This document shows positions 8,494-16,861 of a DNA stretch of 64,000 nucleotides, in pieces (positions within the stretch are counted from its first letter, which is position 1; each line of letters begins with the position of its first letter). A program made the translations under genes and the position numbers. The stretch is taken from positions 1-64,000 of the forward strand of contig CALFSK010000049.1 of the NCBI GenBank assembly GCA_937916845.1, read 5' to 3'. Below the pieces are notes generated by a model that was given only the letters and a program-made list of their open reading frames with translations, was not told the DNA's origin and made no database searches. The DNA comes from an uncultured Lactobacillus sp. (lineage in GTDB: Bacteria > Bacillota > Bacilli > Lactobacillales > Lactobacillaceae).

Positions 8494-8930
8494 TCCAGTT
8501 GCCACCGATGACAGGCAGTTGTGGGACAAAATCACGCCTGAGAAACGTCTTGCCTCCTTGCCCGAAACACTCTTTGAATGACAATTGTCCCCGACCGTAG
8601 CCTAAGACCGGAAAATCCCAGTCAAAAGCCGCCATCACGACCGATGCCACCAGTGGCAACCTCCAATCATTCGACAATACTAGCAATAGTAAGGCTGACT
8701 TTAGCGCAGTCGGACAGAGTTGGCGTGCTATGTCGGCAAAATTAGCAAGTGGGGTTTAACTGCTAATTTTGCGGGGCGATTCAAAGACGTGGGCTATCGG
8801 CTTTGAATCGAGGTTCCAGACCGCACCATGGCTGGAACCGTCCCCCATAGCACCCAACTCTGTCCGGCGGAGCGGCTAATTTATGAATAATTGTGGCATG
8901 GCGGTAATTTGTAGTTCTTTCAATCTTTAG
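8494..8930 (-). repeat. Composite structured repeat E1 (full: leader, module A, module B)
   Basis: Read on the minus strand it starts CTAAAGATTGAAAGAAC (8914-8930). Module A follows at about 8702-8875: a closing stem GGACAGAGTTGG/CCAACTCTGTCC around three hairpins. The TTACTATTG tail and module B (8494-8667) come next, B opening GGAGGTTGCCAC and closing with GTGGCAACTGGA. A 71-codon open frame over module B is not a gene. See E2-E9 for other copies. Confidence 0.85.
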
Positions 8931-8933
8931 TAA

Positions 8934-8970
8934 TAAAAAAGGCAACTGCCAGTTTTCACCGCAGTTGCCC
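8934..8970 (-). terminator. Terminator of the ABC-F gene
   Basis: GGCAACTGC/GCAGTTGCC stem followed on the minus strand by TTTTTT, just past the ABC-F stop. Confidence 0.85.
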
Positions 8971-8979
8971 TTAAAAATC

Positions 8980-10533
8980 CTATTTAGGTTGGGCCTTTAA
9001 GCTCAACTTTTCAACGTTTAGTTCTTTATCAACCCAGCCATCTACGAAACTGCTCTCATGGCTAACCAAAATCAGGTTACCATTGAAAGCTTGTAACGCC
9101 CGCTTTAGGCCTTCCTTGGTTTCGTCATCCAAATGGTTAGTCGGTTCATCCATAATTAAGAAGTTACTTGGAATCAGTTCCAATAAGGCTAATTTAACCT
9201 TCGTCTGTTCCCCACCACTTAATAAGTGCATCGGCTTCATTGCGTTGGCGGCGTTGATCCCACACTTCGCTAATTTAGTCCGAATCGTCTTTGGTAACAT
9301 CGTCGGGTACTTGTCTTGAATCGTCTGTAACGGTGTTAACTGGGGATTATCCCATTCCAAATCTTGCGTAAAGTAGTTGATTTTAGCCGAAGGTGAGAAA
9401 TCTGACTTCCCACTGATAGCTGGAATCACACCTAAAATTGACTTAATCAAGGTTGACTTACCAACCCCGTTAAATCCTTTAAAGGCAAGCTTTTCGCCGT
9501 TAGTCATCGTAAACGTTACGGGTTCCAGCAACGGCTTACCATAGCCCACAGACAGTTTCGTCACACTGAGCGCATTTTGCGAACCAGTATCCAAATACGG
9601 AAAACTGAACGATGCGTGCGCATTTTCTGACGGTGGATCGACCCGGTCCAGATGCGATAGCATCTTTTCACGCGATTTGGCCATCGTCGACTTTGAACCG
9701 GCCTTGTTCTTCCGAATAAACTTTTCAGCTTTATCAATGACCACTTGTTGCTTTTCGAAAGCCTTGAGTTGGGCTTCCTTACGCGCTTCTTTTTGGCGCA
9801 TCGCCGATTTAAAATCACCACGATACTTGATAATTTTTCCAAAAGCGACGTCACAAATACAGTTAGTCACATTTTGTAAGAAGTCATAATCATGGGAGAT
9901 GACCATAACAGCCCCCTCGAAGCCGTTCAGATAGTCTTCCAACCAATCAATATGTGTCGTATCAAGGTAGTTTGTCGGTTCATCCAAAATAATGACGTCT
10001 GGATTTTCCAACAATAACTTGGCCAAAATAATCTTTGACCGTTGCCCACCTGACATTTCACTGATAACGTGGTCGCGACCGATGGCATCTAATCCTAGCC
10101 CCGTAATGACCCGTTCCATTTCAGTTTCAATATCATAGAAATTATTAGCTTCGAGGATTTCTTGAATCCGGCCAGCCTTTTCTAACAACTTGTCGTCCAT
10201 GCTCTCCGCATAGTCGGCGTAATGTTGTTGCATCTTATCATCTAATTCATACAGGCGCTTGAACGCGGTTTTCAAAAAGGCGTACAACGTCATCCCAGCA
10301 GGAATATCGGCGTATTGGTCTAAATACCCCGTCCGAATATTACGCTGCCATTTGATTTGCCCAGTCAAAGGTAAAATTTGACCCGTTAAAATCTTGATCA
10401 ACGTACTCTTTCCGGCCCCGTTTTGCCCCACAATTCCCATGTGGTCAGCCTTTTCTAACGTAAAGTTAGCGTCATCATATAGTTTCCGATCCGCAAAGCT
10501 TTGGGATAAGTCGGTTACTTCTAGTAAAGCCAT
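8980..10533 (-). CDS. ABC-F family ATPase
   Basis: A 517-residue protein with two ATP-binding cassettes and no membrane segment. Cassette 1 has Walker A GQNGAGKST (about 36), signature MSGGQRSK and Walker B VIILDEPTNYLD. Cassette 2 has GFNGVGKST, LSGGEQTK and FLIMDEPTNHLD. A charged linker of about 80 residues (helical, QKEARKEAQLKAFEKQQ) sits between them, as in ABC-F proteins that act on the ribosome (EttA/YbiT group). Roles in the family range from translation-factor activity to antibiotic resistance by target protection; the length and single-gene context favour the housekeeping type. Confidence 0.85.
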   Translation of the reverse strand: MALLEVTDLSQSFADRKLYDDANFTLEKADHMGIVGQNGAGKSTLIKILTGQILPLTGQIKWQRNIRTGYLDQYADIPAGMTLYAFLKTAFKRLYELDDKMQQHYADYAESMDDKLLEKAGRIQEILEANNFYDIETEMERVITGLGLDAIGRDHVISEMSGGQRSKIILAKLLLENPDVIILDEPTNYLDTTHIDWLEDYLNGFEGAVMVISHDYDFLQNVTNCICDVAFGKIIKYRGDFKSAMRQKEARKEAQLKAFEKQQVVIDKAEKFIRKNKAGSKSTMAKSREKMLSHLDRVDPPSENAHASFSFPYLDTGSQNALSVTKLSVGYGKPLLEPVTFTMTNGEKLAFKGFNGVGKSTLIKSILGVIPAISGKSDFSPSAKINYFTQDLEWDNPQLTPLQTIQDKYPTMLPKTIRTKLAKCGINAANAMKPMHLLSGGEQTKVKLALLELIPSNFLIMDEPTNHLDDETKEGLKRALQAFNGNLILVSHESSFVDGWVDKELNVEKLSLKAQPK

Positions 10534-10619
10534 TGTGTTTTCAACCTACACTTTCATTTCTTCACGTGATAAAACAGACCCCGTTATACACGAGGCCTGC
10601 ATTCACAAAGTTAGTGGGC

Positions 10620-11207
10620 TTACGCCATCACTAAGTCCTTGTCTAGTTCATATTGCATGTGGAAATACATCCGATCACCAATGGGCTTAATGCCCACAGT
10701 TTCATAATGGTAGCGGTTATAGAGCTTCTTCGCCCCTAAGTTAGCCATGTCAACGTTCAAACCAATGCGTTTCATCCCATCGGCCCGTGCATATTTTGGC
10801 AAGGCGGCTAATAACTTACCGCCAATTCCGTGACCCTGATAATTCGGGTCAACCGCAATCGAATCCAAGTACCATTCGTGCTCATAACTTTCTGCTTCAG
10901 CTTCAAATGCTGAACCAAACGCATCATTGTCCGCAGTGACCCGTGCTAAGACGTCGTCCACTGCGTCCTCATTTTTGTCGGGATAGCCAAACGCGACCCC
11001 GACTACTTGACCATCGGCCTCGGCCACCACCGTCGTTGCTTTACCGGACAAATAATCAGGTGTCCGGTAAGCGGCAGTAATGGCCTGCTCTAAGTCAGGT
11101 TCAGGTATGTCGTCTAGTTCCTCTAGTTGCATTTCATCAAAGATCATATTAATTAGCGGTGCTATCTGGCCCGCGTCGTCTTGATCGGCTGGTCGAATTG
11201 TTATCAC
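10620..11207 (-). CDS. GNAT family N-acetyltransferase
   Basis: A 195-residue acetyltransferase. The acetyl-CoA loop is clear (VDPNYQGHGIGGKLLAAL, about 130-147), preceded by the strand ending LDSIA and followed by the NxxAKKLYNRYHYE segment typical of GNAT folds. The start is GTG at 11207, chosen because AAGGAGG lies 7 bases upstream and the product then begins MITIRPAD; the longer frame lacks a ribosome site. Divergent from the VOC gene across 116 bases. Substrate unknown. Confidence 0.8.
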   Translation of the reverse strand: MITIRPADQDDAGQIAPLINMIFDEMQLEELDDIPEPDLEQAITAAYRTPDYLSGKATTVVAEADGQVVGVAFGYPDKNEDAVDDVLARVTADNDAFGSAFEAEAESYEHEWYLDSIAVDPNYQGHGIGGKLLAALPKYARADGMKRIGLNVDMANLGAKKLYNRYHYETVGIKPIGDRMYFHMQYELDKDLVMA

Positions 11208-11323
11208 GAATAGCCCTCCTTCTTTAGTAATTATTAGATTACTATGAAAGCCCGCACTTGTCAAAATAACCGCCGTCGCGTGGTATACTGATAAACGAAA
11301 TTATTTTGAAGGGATTTGAGCTT

Positions 11324-11704
11324 TTGAATATTCGCGACATTGATCACATTACACTAACGGTTACTGATATTGCGCGGTCACTACGCTTTTACCACGAAGT
11401 GTTCGACCTACCAATTCTGACTTTTGACGGTGACCGTAAAGCCGTTTTAGTTGGTAAACAAAAAATTAATTTTCAAGTCATTTCAGAGCCCCACGAACCG
11501 CTAGCTGCAAAGCCGACTCCCGGCAGTGCCGACCTGTGCCTCATCGCAAAGGACCCCATTGACGCCATCGAACATCACTTAAAGAGCTACCTCGTCGACA
11601 TTGTGGAAGGTCCCGTCGAACGAACCGGTGCCCACGGTCACTTAACTTCACTATACGTTCGCGACCCAGACAATAACCTGATTGAAATCAGTAACTATCA
11701 TTAA
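11324..11704 (+). CDS. VOC superfamily protein (glyoxalase/dioxygenase-like)
   Basis: A 126-residue vicinal-oxygen-chelate protein: IDHITLTVTDIARSLRFYHE at the N-terminus and SLYVRDPDNNLIEISNYH at the C-terminus give the paired beta-alpha-beta repeats with metal ligands His and Glu. Such proteins include virulence-factor-like dioxygenases and fosfomycin or bleomycin resistance enzymes; this one has no specific signature. The TTG at 11324 is preferred because GAAGGGA lies 9 bases upstream; another TTG six codons earlier overlaps that site. Confidence 0.75.
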   Translation: MNIRDIDHITLTVTDIARSLRFYHEVFDLPILTFDGDRKAVLVGKQKINFQVISEPHEPLAAKPTPGSADLCLIAKDPIDAIEHHLKSYLVDIVEGPVERTGAHGHLTSLYVRDPDNNLIEISNYH

Positions 11705-11754
11705 GATAGCTATATAATAGTAGAAAACGGTTTCTTTAATGGTTTAGTTCTTAC

Positions 11755-12162
11755 CCGCTCGGCGGACAAAACCGGTGTGCTCTGGGGGACGGCTTCAGCC
11801 ACAGTAAGGTCTGGAGCACACCACTTCGCTAAATACGGATTTGTTATCGTCAGCGCCTACTGGAATAAATTACTTAAAACTAATTTACGATCTTTAAGCG
11901 TGCAAAAAAACTGGTACCCCCTTTTTTAAGAGCGGTTACCAGTTTTTTTATTTATACACTTGCTATTATTGTCGGCTAATCGGAGGTTGCCACTGATGGC
12001 ATCGGTCGTGAAGGTGGCGTTTGGCCAATGATTTTTTTGGCCTTACACCACGGACGGTCTGGGACAATTGCGTCTTTTGCAAATGTTCCAGGCGAGGGGT
12101 TAGACCGCTCCTCAGGCTAACCCCGGTCCCACGACCGCATGTCATCAGTGGTAACCGGACTA
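11755..12162 (+). repeat. Composite structured repeat E2 (module A internally deleted, module B full)
   Basis: Module A at 11755-11830 keeps the outer stem and the first hairpin (GGTGTGCTCTGGGGGACGGC through GGAGCACACC) but has lost hairpins 2 and 3. Module B (11980-12162) is complete: GGTTGCCACTGATGGCAT and CGGTCGTG pair with the CACGACCG and ATGTCATCAGTGGTAACC arm. A terminator for the VOC gene lies between the two modules. Confidence 0.85.
11904..11949 (+). terminator. Terminator downstream of the VOC gene
   Basis: AACTGGTA pairs with TTACCAGTT across a loop of about 20 bases, then TTTTTTT. Confidence 0.75.
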
Positions 12163-12179
12163 GCTTTACAAACGACTAA

Positions 12180-14141
12180 TTATTCCGCCGCACCAACCAT
12201 ATCGCCAGCGGTGACTGTTTGATCCCCATTGAGGGATAAGTTCGTCACGTGGTCCATATTAGTTATAACGACCATCATCGTTGTCTTTTTCCCAGCGGCT
12301 TTAATCGCTGCTAAATCAACCGTCGCTACGGCTGATCCCGCTGCAATCTGGTCACCTTGTTCAACGTGTAATTCAAACGGTGTCCCGTTCATTTCTACTG
12401 TGTTGATACCCATATGCAACAAGATTTCTAACCCCGACGCCGTCTTTAAACCGACCGCGTGCTTCGTTGGAAAAATACTGGTGACTTCACCACTAACTGG
12501 TGATACCACTTCTGCATCCGTTGGTTCAACTGCGTAGCCGTCACCCAATAGCTTCTGCGCAAACGTCGAATCGTCCACCGCACTGATTGGCATCAACTGA
12601 CCCGTTGCGGGTGCGTGCAAGACGGTCGTTACGGGAACACTTGGTGCTTCCGTTGTTTCCGTCTTAGTTGGTGCGACCGTTTCAGCCGTCGGAGTTGCAC
12701 TTAATTGCCCCGTAAATAGTTGTTGTAAGGCTTCCGCAACAAATTGCACTTCCGTCCCAACCACGATATGAATATTATGCGTATCCAACACGTTTAATCC
12801 AGGGACACCCGCTGCTTTGACGGCGTTTTGATCGACCTTAGCCGTATCTTTTAACTGTAATCGCAACCGAGTCGTACAGTGGTTGATAACGTCAATGTTA
12901 TCCTGACCACCAATCGCTGCAAAAATTTTCTTGGCTTGGCGCTGATACTTGTCGTCATTCTCATCTACGACCACGGCTTCGTCAGCGGTGGCCACAACGT
13001 CTTCACGCCCCGGCGTCTTCAAGTTGAACCGCTTGATGGCAAAATCAAACCCGAAGTAATAAATGACCGCCATGACTAACCCTTGCACGATCAACATGTA
13101 CGGTTGGTTGGCCAGTGGCATCCGGAAACTTAACAAATAATCGACGAGTCCACCACTAAACGAAAAACTAGCTGTCCAGTGCATGAAGGCCGCAAAGCCG
13201 GCTGAAACACCCATTAATACCGCGTGAACCAAATATAATGGCCAAGCAACAAACATGAATGAGAATTCCAACGGTTCAGTCACACCGGTAAAGAATGACG
13301 CAAACGCGCCGGCCAACATCAGTGAGCCCACTTCTTTTTTGCGTTCGGGCCGTGCATTTCGATAAATTGCGTACGCACCGGCTGGCAACCCAAACATCAT
13401 CACTGGGAAGAACCCGGCTTCATACATCCCGGTCACGCCCTTAACCCCGTGGCTAGCCCAGAAGTTACCAATATCGTTGATTCCAGCCACGTTAAACCAA
13501 AATACGGAGTTTAACGCGTGGTGTAACCCGGTTGGGATCAATAACCGGTTAAAGAACCCGTAAAGTCCCGCACCAACAAAACCAAGTTTTGAGATGCTCG
13601 TTGCAAAGGCAACCATGCCATCATAGAAAAACGGCCAAACAAAGTACATTCCTGCGGTAAAGAATAACATGACAAAAGCCGCCATGATTGGCACTAATCG
13701 TTTTCCACTAAAAAACGAAATGGCCATGGGGAGCTTAACTTCATGAAATTTATTATACAGGGCCGCGGCAATTAATCCGGCACAGATCCCAACTAGGACG
13801 TTACCGTTGATATATTGAAACGCGGTCTTAACGTGACTTGCTTTAATATTAAGTAACGTTGCTAACCCGGCTGGTGCTAACATGGTCGTTGGGACCAAGT
13901 ATGCAACCAATCCCGCAATTGCGGCCGAGCCATCCTTAGTCGTCGTCATCCCAACGGCTAACCCAACTGCAAACAATAGGGCTAAGTTATTTAAAATTAC
14001 ATTACCGCCTGAAATCATGAAACGTGATAAGATCCACGCCTTCGGTAAGTAGTTACCGAGCCCCACTAAAATCGCTGCCGCTGGTAACGTGGCAATCGGC
14101 AACATTAGTGATTGCCCGATTCTTTGAAAATATGTCTTCAT
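12180..14141 (-). CDS. PTS EIICBA, glucose/N-acetylglucosamine type
   Basis: A 653-residue permease in order EIIC (about 1-370, ten membrane segments), EIIB (about 395-475) and EIIA (about 510-650). The EIIB phosphocysteine is in INHCTTRLRLQL, and the EIIA active His in EILLHMGINTVEMNGTPF. The N-terminus MKTYFQRIGQSLMLPIATLP is close to the NagE/NagP branch, so N-acetylglucosamine (and perhaps glucose) uptake is the best call; it is not certain. GAGGAG precedes the ATG. It is a single gene, convergent with the VOC unit across repeat E2. Confidence 0.85.
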   Translation of the reverse strand: MKTYFQRIGQSLMLPIATLPAAAILVGLGNYLPKAWILSRFMISGGNVILNNLALLFAVGLAVGMTTTKDGSAAIAGLVAYLVPTTMLAPAGLATLLNIKASHVKTAFQYINGNVLVGICAGLIAAALYNKFHEVKLPMAISFFSGKRLVPIMAAFVMLFFTAGMYFVWPFFYDGMVAFATSISKLGFVGAGLYGFFNRLLIPTGLHHALNSVFWFNVAGINDIGNFWASHGVKGVTGMYEAGFFPVMMFGLPAGAYAIYRNARPERKKEVGSLMLAGAFASFFTGVTEPLEFSFMFVAWPLYLVHAVLMGVSAGFAAFMHWTASFSFSGGLVDYLLSFRMPLANQPYMLIVQGLVMAVIYYFGFDFAIKRFNLKTPGREDVVATADEAVVVDENDDKYQRQAKKIFAAIGGQDNIDVINHCTTRLRLQLKDTAKVDQNAVKAAGVPGLNVLDTHNIHIVVGTEVQFVAEALQQLFTGQLSATPTAETVAPTKTETTEAPSVPVTTVLHAPATGQLMPISAVDDSTFAQKLLGDGYAVEPTDAEVVSPVSGEVTSIFPTKHAVGLKTASGLEILLHMGINTVEMNGTPFELHVEQGDQIAAGSAVATVDLAAIKAAGKKTTMMVVITNMDHVTNLSLNGDQTVTAGDMVGAAE

Positions 14142-14286
14142 ACCAATTTCTCCTCGTCATCTTCTATAACACGTTGTAAATCCTATCACAACAAGTCATT
14201 TGACGAAAGTAAGATTCTTAGTTTTATGTATAGACCAATTATTAACTAAGCGTTTCCATTCCCATTAAATTAAGTCTTGATTACAC

Positions 14287-14320
14287 TGAAAAAAGTTCTG
14301 AAAATTTTCAGAACTTTTTC
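14287..14320 (-). terminator. Terminator of the ketopantoate-reductase-like gene
   Basis: Perfect palindrome AAAAAGTTCTGA-AAATTT-TCAGAACTTTTT just after the stop codon. Confidence 0.85.
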
Positions 14321-14329
14321 AAGAATTGC

Positions 14330-15304
14330 TTATTTAGTTGCTACAGGCTCAGCCGCTTGCTTAAATTGACGTACCGTTTCAGCCAAATGGACTTCATGGG
14401 TCACGAACTCATGAACCCGGCAAACGTAATCATGTTCACGACCAATTTTGGCAATGTAACCATTAATATAATCAACTTCGGTTGGCCGCCCCTTCGAAAA
14501 GTCTTGATACATTGATGGATAATGATACTTATAAGCGCGACTGACCGTTTCCACCGAGTCGATTTCTTCTTGGCGGGTCTCAATCAACTTAATTCCGGCC
14601 CGTTCACAGGCATCGTAAGCCTCATTGAACATCTGTGTCGCCATATCCTTAACACCCGGATAAGTGATAAATTGACCCATTTGAATTTCAAACATCGTAC
14701 AGAGACTATTCGTCACAGCGTTGAAGACCACTTTAGACAAACACATCCCCATAAAGTTATCCGACCAGACCGGCCCTAATCCCGCCGCTTGAAAGTCTGC
14801 CATGACTTGCTTAGTCGTTGCGTTCATTTCCCCAGCGTAATTACTCATATGCATCGTTTCACTACCCACGGGACCCATGAAATCAACTGAACCCGGACCA
14901 TTCAGAACCGTGGCAATCATCGCCGTCCCACCAATGATGTGGTCCTGTGAAAAATAGTCATTGAGTTTCTCAAAGTGGCCCATCCCGTTCATCGCTGCAA
15001 AGACGTACTGATCATCGTGGAACAACGGGGCATCCCGTTTGAGTTCGTCCGCTAACTGCATCTGTTTTTTAAAAACGATCCAGACATCGGGATGCCCATG
15101 ATATTCTTCAGGGTAATAAATATTAATGGGCACCATGTGCTGATTTGCGTGGTCCCGAGCCACCATGACACCACCTTGCTGCCGGACCTTTTCAATGTTT
15201 GGCTGCCACGTCTCGATGAAGTCCACTTCAATCCCTGCATTTTCTTGTAACATGACACCGTACCGATATCCCATAGCGCCCGCACCAATTACACCGTATT
15301 TCAT
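14330..15304 (-). CDS. Ketopantoate reductase family dehydrogenase (2-hydroxyacid type)
   Basis: A 324-residue NAD(P)-binding protein: Rossmann start MKYGVIGAGAMGYRYGVML, the ApbA/PanE-type catalytic Lys in LSKVVFNAVTNSLC (about 185-200), and the C-terminal helical domain. PanE-family proteins in lactic acid bacteria include both true ketopantoate reductases and D-2-hydroxyacid dehydrogenases that reduce 2-keto acids from amino acid transamination. Its leader is a T-box whose specifier reads UAC (Tyr), which points to 4-hydroxyphenylpyruvate or phenylpyruvate as substrate. Start at 15304 follows AAAGGGTGG by 8 bases. The function assignment is inference. Confidence 0.75.
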   Translation of the reverse strand: MKYGVIGAGAMGYRYGVMLQENAGIEVDFIETWQPNIEKVRQQGGVMVARDHANQHMVPINIYYPEEYHGHPDVWIVFKKQMQLADELKRDAPLFHDDQYVFAAMNGMGHFEKLNDYFSQDHIIGGTAMIATVLNGPGSVDFMGPVGSETMHMSNYAGEMNATTKQVMADFQAAGLGPVWSDNFMGMCLSKVVFNAVTNSLCTMFEIQMGQFITYPGVKDMATQMFNEAYDACERAGIKLIETRQEEIDSVETVSRAYKYHYPSMYQDFSKGRPTEVDYINGYIAKIGREHDYVCRVHEFVTHEVHLAETVRQFKQAAEPVATK

Positions 15305-15414
15305 ATTAAAAGCCACCCTTTCAATCAAACCTATGAATTTTTTATACTATGTGTTAAATCTTGAAACTAATGCTGAAAATCTATGTTAAAACTGCTATGT
15401 GTGGTTTAAAAGTC

Positions 15415-15687
15415 GACAAAAAGCGCCCTTTGGATACAATGATCCAAAGGACGTTTTCACGGGTTACCACCTTTATTCAAATAATGCTCGCGCACTATTT
15501 CTCAGCACGTTCAAAACAACTAAACGTGTGCACAATAATGGGTGCTCCCAGCGAACCTCGAAAAATTCGCGCCTACACCTGTACTTTTATCAACTTGACG
15601 TGACACCTTCTCATCAATCGGTGCTTTCTGAACACGTCAACCTGACGACTCCTACAAATGCTCCGGCTTCGTTCATCAACTTTTAAT
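15415..15687 (-). promoter_or_regulatory. T-box riboswitch, apparent Tyr specifier (UAC)
   Basis: On the minus strand the leader has Stem I with the CAGAAAG bulge motif (15624-15630). Forty bases later comes the triplet UAC (15581-15583) in context AAAG-UAC-AGG. The T-box AAAGGTGGTAACCCGTG (15458-15474) and a terminator stem CCTTTGGAT/ATCCAAAGG with a T run (about 15417-15453) follow. The same spacing gives AUG and CAC in the other two T-boxes of this window, which supports the UAC reading. It controls the dehydrogenase downstream by charged-tRNA sensing. Confidence 0.85.
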
Positions 15688-15693
15688 GTTCTA

Positions 15694-15722
15694 ACCATAA
15701 TATTATTAACTAAATAAGTCAA
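15694..15722 (-). promoter_or_regulatory. Promoter of the Tyr T-box transcript
   Basis: TTGACT (15717-15722), 17-bp spacer, TATGGT (15694-15699) on the minus strand. The -35 box overlaps the terminator of the upstream degV-like gene. Confidence 0.65.
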
Positions 15723-15756
15723 CCCACTTTTACAAAAAAGTCGGTTGACCGTTTTT
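15712..15756. terminator. Terminator of the DegV gene
   Basis: GTCAACC-ACTTTT pairs perfectly with AAAAGT-GGTTGAC, with T-rich sequence on both flanks. Confidence 0.8.
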
Positions 15757-15816
15757 TCTTAATAATAATGAGCTTGATAACTTTAATAAACAGCTAATTA
15801 GATTAACTTTCTTAAG

Positions 15817-16713
15817 CTACCTTACTTGTTGGCCGTTTAACGTCGTCAATAGCGGTTTCCAATCCAACGACCAGATCATGCCCAGCGCATGGTCGCCCGT
15901 TAAAACCCCCATCAACGGGCCGATTTCACCCGTTTTGACCCGGACAGCTGGGAACTGGTAGCGGAGTTCGCTCGCCCAGTCCTCAGCAATCTGCTCGTCA
16001 TTCGCGCTAATCACGTCTAACCGGACTGGCAACTGGCTCGTGATAACAAAGCGACCAAATTGTTCCTGAACGGCCTGCTGCGCATTTTTTAACGTCCGTT
16101 CTTTTCCTAAGACCTGGATCTTACCGTGTTCATTGAAACTAATAATCGGTTTATTCCGTAAAACCATCGTTCCGGCCAAACTACTATTATTATAGATCCG
16201 GCCATTTTTAACTAAGTGGCGCATGCTATTGACGATCAAGACCGTGGTCGTGGCCGCCCGTAAATGTGTCAGCTGAGCCATAATCTCGTCCATATCATAA
16301 CCGGCCAACGCCATCGCAGCTGCGAGCTTGACCATGTTAGCCGTTCCAGCACAGGCCGTCCGGGAATCAAAGACTTGAACGTCCAAGTCTTTGACTGAGG
16401 GAGCGTAGGCTTTTAAATTATTGACCCAGCCACTAATTCCACTACTTAGCCCAACGACCAGCACCTGATCATAGCCAGCCGCTTTCAGCTGATCAAAAAC
16501 GACTTGCATTTCCGCCATTGAAATTTGGGAAATCGTTGGAATATCTTTCTCAACTTTTAATAACCGGTAAAATTGATCAGTGGTAATGTCGCTATTCTCG
16601 TGATAAACGTGATTCCCAAACATAATGGGATCATTTACCACGGTTATCTTATAATCGGCAGCCGCTTGTGGGGATAAATTCGCGGAACTATCCGTTACTA
16701 CCGCAATCTTCAT
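15817..16713 (-). CDS. DegV family protein, fatty-acid-binding type
   Basis: A 298-residue two-domain DegV protein: MKIAVVTDSSANL at the N-terminus, VVGLSSGISGWVNNLK with the ligand-contact Ser (about 90-105), and the second lobe from about 150. Some family members act as FakB, presenting fatty acids to the kinase FakA for lipid synthesis; others have unknown ligands. The start at 16713 follows TTGGAGTG by 6 bases. Monocistronic, with its own terminator. Confidence 0.8.
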   Translation of the reverse strand: MKIAVVTDSSANLSPQAAADYKITVVNDPIMFGNHVYHENSDITTDQFYRLLKVEKDIPTISQISMAEMQVVFDQLKAAGYDQVLVVGLSSGISGWVNNLKAYAPSVKDLDVQVFDSRTACAGTANMVKLAAAMALAGYDMDEIMAQLTHLRAATTTVLIVNSMRHLVKNGRIYNNSSLAGTMVLRNKPIISFNEHGKIQVLGKERTLKNAQQAVQEQFGRFVITSQLPVRLDVISANDEQIAEDWASELRYQFPAVRVKTGEIGPLMGVLTGDHALGMIWSLDWKPLLTTLNGQQVR

Positions 16714-16813
16714 TAATTTCACTCCAATTATGCGCACGGAACAACCGGCGCACCCGTTTCTCCGGATGACCCGGACATCCCCGCCACCTTAAAGCGCGAC
16801 GAGTTTTAACGCC

Positions 16814-16860
16814 CGAAAAAAAGACGCTCCCATACAGTATACTGTACGAGCGCGTCTTTT
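16814..16860 (-). terminator. Terminator of the metA-hom operon
   Basis: AAAAGACGC...GCGTCTTTT stem with an inner CAGTATACTG palindrome, followed on the minus strand by a T run. It starts right at the hom stop. Confidence 0.8.
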
Positions 16861-16861
16861 T

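Noticed and set aside
8471..8686. 71-codon open frame on the minus strand
   Set aside because: It lies over module B of repeat E1; the same region in other copies is not open, and its conservation follows the stems.
15361..15686. Two overlapping plus-strand open frames of 80-95 codons
   Set aside because: They run antisense through the Tyr T-box leader, and no ribosome site is present.
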